The notes beneath the pieces are model-generated. The model saw nothing but the letters and a program-made list of their open reading frames with translations, was not told the origin of the DNA and ran no database searches. Positions 1 through 9,520 of a stretch of DNA of 64,000 bases are shown one piece after another. The position numbers and the translations under genes are program-made. Every line of letters begins with the position of its first letter. The stretch's first letter is position 1. This DNA comes from Saccharospirillum sp. (GTDB taxonomy: Bacteria > Pseudomonadota > Gammaproteobacteria > Pseudomonadales > Natronospirillaceae), in assembly GCA_022565595.1 (NCBI GenBank), contig JAIUML010000004.1:186001-250000 (forward strand), read 5' to 3'.

Positions 1-177
1 GAGGGGTTTGATCGCGTAAGCCGTGCACTTACCGACCTGGCCATGAGTCAGGACGACAAGCGTTTGCCAGAACTGGTAGGCGGCTACGATCGACCCAGCT
101 ACCCACCCCTACCCTACCTGGACGCCTGCCGACCCCAGGCCTGGTCTGCGGCTGCCATGATTTACCTGCATTCCTGA
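1..177 (+). CDS. Glycogen-debranching-type amylo-alpha-1,6-glucosidase, C-terminal end only
   Basis: An open frame runs from the window edge to a TGA at 175-177, giving 58 residues. The ending has the pattern RLPELVGGYDR, then PPLPYLDACRPQAW, then a short hydrophobic tail. That pattern (RLPEL-x-GG, P-x-PY, AC-PQAW) is typical of the last helices of the (alpha/alpha)6 glycosidase domain in archaeal-type glycogen debranching enzymes. The rest of the gene lies outside the window. The assignment rests on a short segment, so the family is likely but the substrate is not shown. A hairpin with a T-rich 3' arm follows 23 bases later. Confidence 0.6.
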   Translation, partial: EGFDRVSRALTDLAMSQDDKRLPELVGGYDRPSYPPLPYLDACRPQAWSAAAMIYLHS

Positions 178-200
178 TTCCGGGAGCCTGATAAAACGCA

Positions 201-230
201 AAAAGGCGGCTCTTTTCAGAGTCGCCTTTT
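201..230 (+). terminator. Rho-independent terminator
   Basis: AAAAGGCGGCTC pairs with AGAGTCGCCTTTT around a short loop; the 3' arm ends in TTTT. It closes the debranching-type gene on the plus strand. The A-rich 5' arm gives a T-run on the minus strand too, so it can also serve the small gene that converges from the right. Confidence 0.7.
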
Positions 231-276
231 ACGATCGAGAGGAGAAAAAGTTTTTTGCTCTTGTTGGCAGTTTTGC

Positions 277-471
277 TCAGGCGTCGCGGGTATGGGCAGG
301 CGCACTGAACCAATGCTTGACGGTCGCCTTCAGGGCAGCAAGTCCGTTCAGAATCCCATTGACGATGTAATCACTGCGCATTTTACGGGCTTGTGCTTCG
401 TAGTAAGCCACATCCGGGTTGCCCCACTGATCTACAACAAGATTGGTCTCAAAATCGACTAATTTACTCAT
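277..471 (-). CDS. Small RSP_7527-type conserved protein
   Basis: 64 residues, beginning MSKLVDFETN. The core DVAYYEAQARKMRSDYI resembles the short family annotated as RSP_7527 proteins, which share a Y-x(2)-A-x(2)-MRS(E/D)YI motif; no function is known for it. The ATG at 471 was preferred to longer starts because GAGGAGG lies about 7 bases upstream. The C-terminal half is amphipathic (ILNGLAALKATVKHWF) and could touch a membrane. It converges on the terminator at 201-230. Confidence 0.6.
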   Translation of the reverse strand: MSKLVDFETNLVVDQWGNPDVAYYEAQARKMRSDYIVNGILNGLAALKATVKHWFSAPAHTRDA

Positions 472-598
472 GGTGTTTGCCTCCTCAGACAAGGTCTGCT
501 CGATCAAAGAAGCGGCTGATGCCGCCAACAGGACCCATAATAAGCAGTTGACCGTATGGTCACAAACGATAGGATTTCACGTTACAGATTAATTTAAT

Positions 599-1951
599 TC
601 ATCCATACTGAGTCTGCTGGCGACTCAGAGCCCGCAAACCTTCATGCCCCAACTCCACACCCCAGCCGGAATCCCCTATGCCACCAAAAGCAACATCAAT
701 CCGACTGCGCATCGGTTGGTTGATGCCCACATTGGCCGTATGCAACTGCTCCGCCAGTTGCTGCGCCTCGGTCTCGTTTTCATCCCAGACCGATGCCCCC
801 AGGCCATAAGGGCTGGCATTGGACCAGGTAATGGCCTGACTCACCTCATCATAAACCGCGATCTGGATAACCGGGCCAAACACCTCCTGAACCCAGACCG
901 GGTTCGCTGTCGCATCCTCAAACACCGCCCAGCCCGGGCTGACAAAATTACCGGATACCTGCAACGCTGCGCTGTGTCGTACCGCATGCGGCAGCATCGC
1001 CTGCCATTGATCCACCAGACGCTGAACAATATCCGCTCGCGCCAAAGGCCCCAGATGACACTCCAGATGCTCTGGCGGTTGCGGCACATAACGCTTCAAG
1101 CCTGCCTCCAGCAAGGCCAGCACCTGATCCAGATGCACCCTCGGCACCAACCAACGCTTGGCACACAAACAACTCTGACCACTGTTGTTCATGCGCGAGA
1201 CCAACGCAGTCTGCACAAAGCGAGCAATATCGCCATCAGCCGTCAACAGCCATGCATCACTGCCTCCCAGTTCCAGAGTCGTCGGCAACAAACGCTTGCC
1301 ACATTCCGCCGCAATGTGGCGCCCAGCCTGGGTACTACCGGTAAAGTGCACCTGGCGTATATGAGGGTGATCGTACATCACCGGCACCGAATCAACCGCC
1401 ACCGGGTAAACCTCGAACCACCCCTCAGGCACACCCGCCTGTGACAGCAACTGCGCCAGTTTCTCGGTAGCCAACAACACATTCGGCGCCGGCTTCACCG
1501 CCACCGTATTCCCCGCCACCAGAGCTCCGAGGGCAAAACGACACACCTGCCAGATCGGGTAATTCCACGGCATAATGCCCAATACCCCACCCAAAGGCTG
1601 CCAACAGCGAGTCACCCCACCGCGCAACGTTTCCGGCGCCAAAGCCGCACTCGACTCCCGATACAAGTAATCCACCAGTTGCCGCGTCTTCTCCAGTTCC
1701 GCCATTGAATGGCTGATCGGCTTACCCACCTCCCGAGTCAACAAGGCCGCCAGGGCCGTCTGATTCGACACCAGCTCCGCCCCAAACGCCTGCAACCACC
1801 GCAACCGTTCATGCAAACTCAAGCCCGAATGCAACTGCCAAGCACGCTGCTGCGCATCCAGCCGAGCCACAACCTCAGCCTCAGCCAAGGGCTGCGCCCG
1901 ATGCAACACCTCACCACTGGCCGGGTTAACCGATTCAAACACTGTCATCAT
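599..1951 (-). CDS. NAD(P)-dependent aldehyde dehydrogenase (succinate-semialdehyde dehydrogenase-like)
   Basis: 450 residues of the ALDH superfamily. Visible landmarks are the cofactor-binding PWNYP (Asn130), the FTGS turn (203-206), the general base Glu228 in LELGG, and the catalytic Cys261 in GQSC. The enzyme would oxidise an aldehyde to the acid in the cytoplasm. The short length and the GQSCLCAKR signature recall the Sad/GabD1-type succinate-semialdehyde dehydrogenases, but the substrate cannot be read from sequence. It starts with tandem ATGs behind AAGGA. It stands alone, divergent from ppc. Confidence 0.85.
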   Translation of the reverse strand: MMTVFESVNPASGEVLHRAQPLAEAEVVARLDAQQRAWQLHSGLSLHERLRWLQAFGAELVSNQTALAALLTREVGKPISHSMAELEKTRQLVDYLYRESSAALAPETLRGGVTRCWQPLGGVLGIMPWNYPIWQVCRFALGALVAGNTVAVKPAPNVLLATEKLAQLLSQAGVPEGWFEVYPVAVDSVPVMYDHPHIRQVHFTGSTQAGRHIAAECGKRLLPTTLELGGSDAWLLTADGDIARFVQTALVSRMNNSGQSCLCAKRWLVPRVHLDQVLALLEAGLKRYVPQPPEHLECHLGPLARADIVQRLVDQWQAMLPHAVRHSAALQVSGNFVSPGWAVFEDATANPVWVQEVFGPVIQIAVYDEVSQAITWSNASPYGLGASVWDENETEAQQLAEQLHTANVGINQPMRSRIDVAFGGIGDSGWGVELGHEGLRALSRQQTQYG

Positions 1952-2307
1952 TGATCCTTGGAGTTAGGCCGAAACAGCGGCACAATGAAAAATAACGAAA
2001 GATGCACCAGAATTAGCAACGCGGCGTACACTTGTTGAAACAGTGTGCGCACGGCCACATAACAGAATCGAGACGAAAAGCCGGAAGTTTCAACCATGAA
2101 GAGCGGCCGACAAGTCGAGCCGAGGGTGGCCGGTCAGTCACTGACGGGCGGCGGCAGCCACGGATGGCTGCCGCCGAGCCTCCATGGATGGATTCACGGC
2201 GTCCCGTCAGGGGCTGACCGGCCACCCTCGGCGGATTCCCCTCAAACTCTCAAAGCATTGTAAAGAAAGTTAACACAAAGTTAAGTCAACTGCGGAGCCA
2301 AAGACCC
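1952..2307. other. Intergenic region between the aldehyde dehydrogenase and ppc
   Basis: No gene is supported here; the short open frames on both strands are the two sides of the palindrome at 2120-2231. The last 60 bases before ppc are AT-rich (runs such as GTTAACACAAAGTTAAG) and probably hold its promoter. The ribosome site GGAG lies 12 bases before the ppc ATG. Confidence 0.6.
2120..2231. repeat. Three-tier nested palindrome (cruciform-capable element)
   Basis: Outer arms 2120-2137 and 2214-2231 are perfect 18-bp complements (CCGAGGGTGGCCGGTCAG / CTGACCGGCCACCCTCGG). Inside them 2142-2148 pairs with 2203-2209 (TGACGGG/CCCGTCA). The innermost hairpin, 2150-2160 with 2165-2175, is a perfect 11-bp stem with a CGGA loop. 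No T-run follows, so it is not an ordinary terminator. It may be a dispersed intergenic repeat or a strong RNA structure. Confidence 0.85.
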
Positions 2308-4923
2308 ATGACTGCAATACCGGAAACCCTGCGTGAAAACGTCCGCTTACTCGGCGAATTGCTCGGCGACACCCTGCTCGACACCCAGGGGCCTGCTCTA
2401 TTCCGCAAGGTTGAAACCATCCGCAACCTCGGTAAAGCCGTCAACCTCAGCGACGAAAGCGACCCACAGCCACTAATCGACGAACTGGCCAAGCTCGAAG
2501 ACAAGGACGTATTGCCCATCGTCCGCGCCTTCAGCCACTTTCTCAACCTCGCCAATCTCGCCGACCAGGAGTACTTCGCCAGCATCGAAGCTGCGCACCG
2601 CGACAGCCTCGACGAATGCCTCGAACAACTGGTTGACGACCTCGGCAAAGACGCCGTCGCCAAATCCCTGCGCAGCCTCAACATCGAGCTTGTACTGACG
2701 GCTCACCCCACCGAGGTAACCCGCCGCACCCTGATTCGCAAATTCGAGCGAATCTCCGAAGCCCTGTCTGATCTGCGCCGTACCGACCTGCTCGACTACG
2801 AACGGCACGAACTGGCCACCGAACTGCGCCGCACCGTCGAAGAGATCTGGCACACCAACGAAATTCGCGACGAACGCCCCAGTGCCATCGACGAAGCCAA
2901 GTGGGGCTTTGCCGTCATTGAAAATTCCCTCTGGGAAGCCATACCCAGCTTCCTGCGCGAACTCGACCGCAACGCTCGCAGACGGCTTGGCCAGGGCATG
3001 CCCATCGATGCCAGCCCCTTTCACTTCTTCTCATGGATGGGCGGCGCCCGCGACGGCAACCCCAACGTCACCCACAAGGTAACCCGTCAGGTACTGTTGC
3101 TTGGGCGCTGGATGGCTGCCGACCTCTACCATAAGGACATCAAGACCCTCGGCGGCAGCCTTAGCATGAACGTCGCTTCGCCCGAACTGCTGAAGGCGAC
3201 AGACAACAGCAATACTCCCTACAGAGACATATTGCACACCCTGCGCAAGCGCGTTGAAACCACCCTTGATTGGGCAGAACGGCGCACCCAGGGCGAAAAC
3301 CTGATGCCGCCGGATGACGTCATTACCGAACGCAATGACCTGCTCGAACCACTGATGCTCTGCTACCGCTCCCTGCAAGACTGCGGCATGGCTCACATTG
3401 CCGACGGCGCCCTGCTCGATACCATCCGCCGAGTGCACTGTTTCGGCATCAGCCTGGTGCCGCTCGACATCCGCCAGGACAGTGAACGCCACATAGGCGC
3501 CATCGACGAATTGACTCAGTATCTCGAACTGGGCTCTTACAAGGACTGGGACGAAGAGCAACGCCAGGCCTTCCTGCTCGAACAGCTCGACAGCAAACGC
3601 CCGCTGATCCCTCGGCGCTGGGAACCCAGTGACGACACCCGCGAAGTGCTCGACACCGCGGCCATTATTGCCAACGAGCCCAGAGAAATTCTCTCGAGCT
3701 ACATCATCTCCATGGCCAAACAGCCCTCGGATGTGCTCGCCGTCGCCCTCTTGCTGAAAGAACAAGGCATCGACTGGAACATTCCCATCGTGCCATTGTT
3801 CGAGACGCTGGACGACCTCGACCGCAGCGTCAGCGTGATGGACCGCCTGTGGAGCATGCCCTGGTACCGCACCTATTGCGATGCCCGTCAGACCGTCATG
3901 ATCGGCTATTCAGACTCCGCCAAGGACGCCGGCAAACTGACCGCCACCTGGGCGCAATACAAATCCCAGGAGCAACTGGTCAAGCTCGCAGCCAACCAGG
4001 ACATCCAGTTGATGCTGTTCCATGGCCGTGGCGGCACCATCGGCCGTGGCGGCGGCCCGGTTGAAAAAGCCATGGCCTCGCAACCGCCCGGCTCGGTCAA
4101 TGGCGGCATTCGCGTCACCGAACAGGGCGAGATGATTCGCTACAAGTTTGGCTTCCCGCGTGTAGCGGTGCGTAGCCTCGGCATCTATGTGGCCGCCACC
4201 TTACGCGCCACGCTCGAGCCCAATGCGCCACCCAAGGCCGAGTGGCGAGAACTGATGGAGAGCATGTCTCAGGCAAGTTTGAAGCAATACCGTGCCATCG
4301 TCCGTGAAGACGAGCGCTTTGTTCCTTATTTCCGCAGCGTCACCCCGGAACAGGAACTCGGCTTGCTCGCACTTGGCAGCCGCCCCGCCAAACGCAAAGC
4401 CACTGGCGGTGTAGAAAGCCTCAGAGCCATTCCCTGGGTGTTTGCATGGATGCAGGTCCGACTCAACCTGCCCGCCTGGCTCGGCGCCCGTCAGGCACTG
4501 GAACACGCCGAACAGGCGCACCCGGAGACCCTGCAGGACATGGTGGATAACTGGGCGTTCTTCAGCAGCTTCCTTGATTTACTGGAGATGGTACTGGGCA
4601 AGACTGACAACTCCGTTACCGCCTACTACGAGAACCAGTTGGTCGCACCGGAATACCACAGCCTCGGCGACAGCCTGAGACAGGATCTCGACGCAACCGT
4701 AACCCTGCTTAACAGGATCAAACGTCAGCAGGGCCTGCTCGAAGACGACCCACTGCTGGCCCAGTCGATTCAGGTACGTAACCCCTATACCGACCCACTC
4801 AACTACCTCCAGGCCGAACTGCTGAAGCGGGCCAGAAAATCGGCCGACCTGGACCCGGATCTGGTGCGTGCACTGAAAGTCACCATCGCTGGTATCGCCG
4901 CCGGCATGCGTAATACGGGGTAA
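2308..4923 (+). CDS. ppc: Phosphoenolpyruvate carboxylase
   Basis: 871 residues, the usual bacterial length. The enzyme adds bicarbonate to PEP to give oxaloacetate, refilling the TCA cycle. Signatures seen: VLTAHPTEVTRRT near residue 130 with the catalytic His, GYSDSAKDAG near 533, the glycine-rich FHGRGGTIGRGGGP loop near 571, and the C-terminal RNTG ending that completes the active and allosteric region. The ATG at 2308 gives the normal N-terminus. It is followed by adk, as in Pseudomonas. Confidence 0.98.
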   Translation: MTAIPETLRENVRLLGELLGDTLLDTQGPALFRKVETIRNLGKAVNLSDESDPQPLIDELAKLEDKDVLPIVRAFSHFLNLANLADQEYFASIEAAHRDSLDECLEQLVDDLGKDAVAKSLRSLNIELVLTAHPTEVTRRTLIRKFERISEALSDLRRTDLLDYERHELATELRRTVEEIWHTNEIRDERPSAIDEAKWGFAVIENSLWEAIPSFLRELDRNARRRLGQGMPIDASPFHFFSWMGGARDGNPNVTHKVTRQVLLLGRWMAADLYHKDIKTLGGSLSMNVASPELLKATDNSNTPYRDILHTLRKRVETTLDWAERRTQGENLMPPDDVITERNDLLEPLMLCYRSLQDCGMAHIADGALLDTIRRVHCFGISLVPLDIRQDSERHIGAIDELTQYLELGSYKDWDEEQRQAFLLEQLDSKRPLIPRRWEPSDDTREVLDTAAIIANEPREILSSYIISMAKQPSDVLAVALLLKEQGIDWNIPIVPLFETLDDLDRSVSVMDRLWSMPWYRTYCDARQTVMIGYSDSAKDAGKLTATWAQYKSQEQLVKLAANQDIQLMLFHGRGGTIGRGGGPVEKAMASQPPGSVNGGIRVTEQGEMIRYKFGFPRVAVRSLGIYVAATLRATLEPNAPPKAEWRELMESMSQASLKQYRAIVREDERFVPYFRSVTPEQELGLLALGSRPAKRKATGGVESLRAIPWVFAWMQVRLNLPAWLGARQALEHAEQAHPETLQDMVDNWAFFSSFLDLLEMVLGKTDNSVTAYYENQLVAPEYHSLGDSLRQDLDATVTLLNRIKRQQGLLEDDPLLAQSIQVRNPYTDPLNYLQAELLKRARKSADLDPDLVRALKVTIAGIAAGMRNTG

Positions 4924-4951
4924 TGGGCCCCTACTATAGACGGAAGTCTGA

Positions 4952-4975
4952 GCCGCCAAGGTTGAGCTTGGCGGC
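4952..4975 (+). terminator. Hairpin after ppc
   Basis: GCCGCCAAG pairs perfectly with CTTGGCGGC around GTTGAG. There is no T-run, so it may end ppc transcripts weakly or protect the 3' end. No gene is supported in the remaining 220 bases before adk. Confidence 0.5.
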
Positions 4976-5191
4976 AATGACGGGTATCTTAGGCGCCATT
5001 GATGGACAATGGCCGCCAGATATCGGCCTGTTGAACAGCGGAAAACAAGACTCATCGCTACAGAATTAAGGCAGCAACGCCCTGCTCGCCGCCCCCCAGA
5101 ATCATCGCCGTCTCTGGTCACTGGCAACCGCCAAGGACTAAGAGCGCTTCGATTGAACCGTATGAACCCATTAACAGGACTGAGGAGTTAA

Positions 5192-5851
<660 letters not shown>

Positions 5852-5870
5852 TCAGGTACTGAATCGACCT

Positions 5871-5897
5871 GCTGGCAGCCTCCATCAGGCTGCCAGC
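5871..5897. terminator. Hairpin between convergent adk and the Nif3-like gene
   Basis: An 11-bp perfect stem (GCTGGCAGCCT / AGGCTGCCAGC) with a CCATC loop lies between two genes that converge. No T-run is present on either side; a bidirectional stop is inferred from position. Confidence 0.55.
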
Positions 5898-5904
5898 AGC
5901 GCTG

Positions 5905-6231
5905 TCACTCGGAAAAATCCCCAGCAGACATTACCGGCAACACATGATGCGCCGGCTCCTCATAAGGATGCGCTGCCACCATAGCGGCCATGACTGCCTT
6001 GATGACTGACTGCTCACACACCATCTCCACCCGAAACTCCGGCACCCGCTCCAGATCCCCCACAGAACCGATATGAGGGTTAGCCCCAGCCAAAGGCCGA
6101 AACTGCCCCTGCCCCAAAACCTTCCAGGCACACTGATCATAATCCCCGATCCGCCCCGCACCAGCAGCAGACATCGACTCAATCACCGAATCAACATCAC
6201 ACTCCGGCACATACACAACCACCAGATACAT
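5905..6231 (-). CDS. Nif3/YqfO C-terminal-domain-like small protein
   Basis: 108 residues from the ATG at 6231, which follows GGAGG by six bases; an upstream TTG is less likely. It opens with a beta strand (MYLVVVYVP) and ends in AHPYEEPAHHVLPV, the hallmark HPYEEPA motif of the insert domain of Nif3/YqfO proteins (a PII-like ferredoxin fold). Here the domain stands alone without the metal-binding Nif3 core. Stand-alone copies are common in gammaproteobacteria; the function is unknown. Confidence 0.75.
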   Translation of the reverse strand: MYLVVVYVPECDVDSVIESMSAAGAGRIGDYDQCAWKVLGQGQFRPLAGANPHIGSVGDLERVPEFRVEMVCEQSVIKAVMAAMVAAHPYEEPAHHVLPVMSAGDFSE

Positions 6232-6282
6232 GAGCAACCTCCAGGTTTTTGTATGAATTTCAGCAGCTTAGCAACTTTCGGG

Positions 6283-6310
6283 TTGACACCCAAACTCAAT
6301 TCGGTAAACT
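6283..6310 (+). promoter_or_regulatory. Promoter of tRNA-Ser
   Basis: A perfect -35 TTGACA (6283-6288), a 16-base spacer and TAAACT (6305-6310) lie just ahead of the tRNA at 6325. The strength suits a stable RNA gene. Confidence 0.7.
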
Positions 6311-6324
6311 GCGCTGCGTTAAAT

Positions 6325-6416
6325 GGAGAGTTGGCAGAGTCCGGTTGAATGCACCTGACTTGAAATCAGACGTAGGCGAAAGCCTACCGGGGGTTCGAAT
6401 CCCTCACTCTCCGCCA
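6325..6416 (+). tRNA. tRNA-Ser(TGA)
   Basis: A 92-base gene with encoded CCA. The acceptor arms GGAGAGT / ACTCTCC pair fully; the anticodon loop CTTGAAA gives TGA at 6361-6363; the long variable arm GTAGGC-GAAA-GCCTAC and GGTTCGAATCC T-arm are class II features. One odd point is a C-A mismatch at the top of the anticodon stem (6354/6370). Its last 60 bases coincide with attL, so the 3' half is inferred to be supplied by the phage. Confidence 0.95.
6357..6416 (+). repeat. attL: attL core (3' part of tRNA-Ser)
   Basis: 60 bases identical to 49560-49619, running from the anticodon stem through the CCA. The bases just outside differ at both ends (T vs A on the left, T vs A on the right), which fixes the repeat limits. 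Crossing-over here keeps the tRNA whole. Confidence 0.9.
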
Positions 6417-6424
6417 TATTCAAG

Positions 6425-6455
6425 GGGTCAGTGGTTAGTAGCCACTGACCCTTTT
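6425..6455 (+). terminator. Terminator after tRNA-Ser, supplied by the prophage
   Basis: GGGTCAGTGG pairs with CCACTGACCC and is followed by TTTTT. It lies inside the prophage, eight bases past the tRNA end, and replaces the original terminator, now beyond attR at 49628. Confidence 0.8.
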
Positions 6456-6551
6456 TCGTTTTTGGTAATAAATGGTAATAAGTTTGGTAATATCCAGTAG
6501 TCTGGAAGGGTGCCATTGACACCTTAGGCCCACCAACTACAGCGATAGATC

Positions 6552-7334
6552 ATGAAACTAAATCGAACCATACTGTACGAATATATAGACCCTATGGGAT
6601 GGAAGTCCTCCGGTCTTTCAAAGTTCAACACGCTGGTCTGCATACTAATTTTCGCAGCTTTCATATTGACCATACTTGAAACAGAGCCAGCAGTACGCAA
6701 TAGCTTCGGTCAGTGGTTAGTGGTTTTACAGTCAATATTTTTCTCTTTCTTTCTTATTGAGTACCTTCTTCGAGTTTACGTAGCGACAGAAAACCCAAAG
6801 TATGCAGTACCATACGGCACGCTTCACTATATGAAGTCTCCCTGGGCTCTTTTGGACCTAGTCGCTTTACTTTCTTTTCTAATTCCAGCCACATGGGCAT
6901 CTACCGCCTTTTTTGCGAGACTGGCGCGACTAATCAAAATTATGAGACTAGCTCGTATTGGTCGGTTTTCTCAGGCATGGACATCCCTATTTGAAGCAAT
7001 TTCAAAGCGCGGATCAGAGATCGCGATTAGCATTACAATTGCATTCATTTTAATCATCATATCCAGCACGGTACTTTATCTAGCTGAAGGAGCAGCCCAA
7101 CCCGAGGAGTTTGGCAGCATTCCTCGGGCATTTTGGTGGAGTGTTGCGACACTTACCACTGTTGGCTATGGTGACGTAACACCAGTGACAGGATTGGGCA
7201 AGGTGTTTGCAGGAATTACAGCCATTCTCGGAGTCGGACTAGTTGCAATGCCAACAGGAATTCTTGCCGCAGCATTTAGCGAAGCATTCCAGAAAGATAA
7301 GAATAATCTGAGCACAACTAAAGAGGAAAGTTAA
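6552..7334 (+). CDS. Voltage-gated-type potassium channel
   Basis: 260 residues with a six-helix Kv-like plan. S4 (about 122-139) carries regularly spaced basic residues (R-L-A-R-L-I-K-I-M-R-L-A-R). The pore loop has the potassium filter TTVGYGD at 202-208, and S6 follows. No RCK/TrkA cytosolic domain is present. It would pass K+ through the inner membrane. The next gene starts two bases after its stop, so the two are probably one operon. Base composition is AT-richer than the phage core, which marks it as cargo acquired separately. Confidence 0.85.
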   Translation: MKLNRTILYEYIDPMGWKSSGLSKFNTLVCILIFAAFILTILETEPAVRNSFGQWLVVLQSIFFSFFLIEYLLRVYVATENPKYAVPYGTLHYMKSPWALLDLVALLSFLIPATWASTAFFARLARLIKIMRLARIGRFSQAWTSLFEAISKRGSEIAISITIAFILIIISSTVLYLAEGAAQPEEFGSIPRAFWWSVATLTTVGYGDVTPVTGLGKVFAGITAILGVGLVAMPTGILAAAFSEAFQKDKNNLSTTKEES

Positions 7335-7336
7335 TT

Positions 7337-8503
7337 GTGGCGTTTAGATTTCAAAGACGAATAAAAATAGCACCAGGAATAAGAGTTAACATCAGTAAAA
7401 GTGGCGCGGGACTGTCAGTCGGCCCCAGAGGCGCCACTGCTTCAATTGGAAAGCGTGGGCTATACGGAAACTTAGGTATCCCAGGCACCGGTCTTAGCTA
7501 TAGAAAGAAAATAGACCAACATCAGCAGACATCTAGAAATTCTAACGTAAATGCACCAAATTCTACCTTAATGAAAGTGGATGATGATGGCGCTTTATCA
7601 TTCTTGTATGAGAATGGAGAAGACCTGCCAAGTTCAATAGCTAACAAAATAAAGAGAACAAATGGAGATGAGATCCGTAGCTATTTAAATAGCGTTCGCG
7701 ACAAACGTAACGAGCTACTGAGTACTATTACTGAGTTACATAAAGACATACCAGCTCCAACCAACAATCCAGAGTACATTCCAAAGAAATTTGAAGAGCC
7801 CAAGCCTTCGAATGGATTCTGGTCGGGAGTACTGGGATTTTTCGTGCCGAGCATAAAAAGACAATTCCACGAAAAACTCAAATCTTGGTATCGGAGAAAA
7901 TCTGAGTTTGAAAGTGCTGAAAATGACAGAAAAGAGCTAGAGGAGAAACAGGTATTCGAATCAATTGATGCTATGGATAAAGTTTTGTCCTTCTACCTTA
8001 GCGAAATTGAATGGCCCAGTGTCCCTGAGATCGATTATGACTTAGGCAGCAACAACAAAACTTTGGCTCTGGATATTTTCCTGCCTAGTGAAGAAGGCCT
8101 ACCCAACAAAGAATGGTCCGTACCAGGTAATGCATATCGGTTGACCTCAAGAAAAATATCAGAATCTAAAAGACGTCAAATCTATCGTGATTATGCTCAC
8201 GCTATTTTGCTTCGCATTATTGGTGAAGTTTATGCTCGATTACCAACTGTCGATCACATAATGATATCCGCTTATCGGACTGGAGTGGACACAGCTACAG
8301 CACAAGACACAGATGAGTACATATTGAGCGCGATTGTCAAACGTTCCACATGGCAAAAAATTGACTTTAATCGAATAGCCAGAATCGACCCAGTCGAAGC
8401 AATGAAAGAGCATGATCTGATCCGTAATATGACTAAAACAGGGATTTTCAAGCCAATCAAACCATACACTACAGATGACTTAGAACGAATTTCGAACGAT
8501 TAA
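7337..8503 (+). CDS. DUF4236 domain protein
   Basis: 388 residues from a GTG start that directly follows the channel gene; GAGGAAAG lies upstream. Residues 1-58 form a DUF4236 domain (FRFQRRIKIAPGIRVNISKSG, then SVGPRGA and GIPGTGLSY), a short glycine-rich beta domain of unknown role, usually N-terminal to other modules. The rest is mostly helical with a charged stretch at about 190-220 and a C-terminal alpha/beta part (VYARLPTVDHIMISAYR). I recognise no catalytic motif there. Tight coupling to the channel suggests a joint function. Confidence 0.7.
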   Translation: MAFRFQRRIKIAPGIRVNISKSGAGLSVGPRGATASIGKRGLYGNLGIPGTGLSYRKKIDQHQQTSRNSNVNAPNSTLMKVDDDGALSFLYENGEDLPSSIANKIKRTNGDEIRSYLNSVRDKRNELLSTITELHKDIPAPTNNPEYIPKKFEEPKPSNGFWSGVLGFFVPSIKRQFHEKLKSWYRRKSEFESAENDRKELEEKQVFESIDAMDKVLSFYLSEIEWPSVPEIDYDLGSNNKTLALDIFLPSEEGLPNKEWSVPGNAYRLTSRKISESKRRQIYRDYAHAILLRIIGEVYARLPTVDHIMISAYRTGVDTATAQDTDEYILSAIVKRSTWQKIDFNRIARIDPVEAMKEHDLIRNMTKTGIFKPIKPYTTDDLERISND

Positions 8504-8506
8504 AAG

Positions 8507-9520
8507 TTATTTAATATTTTCTTCAGGGTCAAGAGTTGGCGTGACCTTCACCTTCCGGTCATACACCGCAACTTGGCTGGCAGTTTTGTGTCCACTGAAG
8601 TTCTGCTTGTCTGACAACGAGCCTTCAAAATCACTGATACCTTTAGCTTTCAAGTCGTGCAGGGTGAAATGCTCGATGCTGGCCACGTCTTCGAGAGCTT
8701 TCGCCCATGCATTATTCCAATGGACTCGCAAGCCACTTGCCGTGAGCTTTGTCCCCGTCCGTGTGTGGATAACGAACATGGTAGGTTGGCTTGAGGGCGT
8801 CGACAGACCGAGATTCACTGCATTGCGAAGGCGATTGGTCCAGGACTTGATCTGACGGACCCCACTCTTACCCTGCCGGATGTACACACCCTCTGGTTTC
8901 AATGCCTGGCGCTGCAGGCTGAGCACGTCGCTTTTGCGAGCAGCACAGAGGTAGCTGATTTCCATGAATGCCTTGAGTACATCAGAAGCGTGCTCATAGA
9001 TCAGCTTATACTCCCAGTCTTCAATGTACCGCTCTCGAGCTTTCTCGGTGAATGCTCGCACACCTTTGACCGGGTTGCTTTTAACCAGGCCACGCTCATA
9101 GCCCCAACTGAAGATGGCCGAGAGTACGGCTTTATGGCGGTTAGCCGACACCTTGGCCTTTTGACCCTTGATGTCCATGAACTGGCGAATGTGAATGGGT
9201 TCAATATCATCCACATGCACCCTTCCGAATACTTTTTTCAGAGTAGCAGTCATGGAAAAGTAATCTTTTTGGGTGCGAGCCTGACGATCTTTGAACTGGT
9301 CGCTCTCCAGAAAATTGTCGGCCAGGGCAGCAAAAGTGGTGCTGTCGTGCTCCTGAACGTATTCCTCATAAGCACGGAGCACAGCACTCTTGCTGGCATC
9401 CGGTGGAGCGATGCGAACCTTGCCGCCGGCTTTGGGGTGAAAATGGTACCCATAGTCAGTGAGGTACACTCGGCTGGGCAGCCATTCCATACGTGGGTCT
9501 TTTCTTTTCCGTGGGCTCAT
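8507..9520 (-). CDS. int: Phage tyrosine integrase (attL-proximal)
   Basis: 337 residues. An N-terminal arm-binding region and a SAM-like core-binding domain (about 58-150) precede the catalytic domain, with Arg195 (AARKSD), Lys218, His288, His311 (SGHKT) and nucleophile Tyr320. The second catalytic Arg of HxxR is Lys291 (HDLK), seen in a subgroup of phage integrases. It is closest to attL and the best candidate for the enzyme that made the 60-bp tRNA junctions. It ends the leftward early operon and overlaps the DUF4224 gene by four bases. Confidence 0.93.
   Translation of the reverse strand: MSPRKRKDPRMEWLPSRVYLTDYGYHFHPKAGGKVRIAPPDASKSAVLRAYEEYVQEHDSTTFAALADNFLESDQFKDRQARTQKDYFSMTATLKKVFGRVHVDDIEPIHIRQFMDIKGQKAKVSANRHKAVLSAIFSWGYERGLVKSNPVKGVRAFTEKARERYIEDWEYKLIYEHASDVLKAFMEISYLCAARKSDVLSLQRQALKPEGVYIRQGKSGVRQIKSWTNRLRNAVNLGLSTPSSQPTMFVIHTRTGTKLTASGLRVHWNNAWAKALEDVASIEHFTLHDLKAKGISDFEGSLSDKQNFSGHKTASQVAVYDRKVKVTPTLDPEENIK

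Noticed and set aside
644-1444. A 266-codon plus-strand frame
   Set aside because: Opposite the aldehyde dehydrogenase; His/Gln/Arg-rich without domain content.
5009-5191. A 60-codon frame between ppc and adk
   Set aside because: Arg-rich, no ribosome site, and its end runs into the adk leader; not supported.
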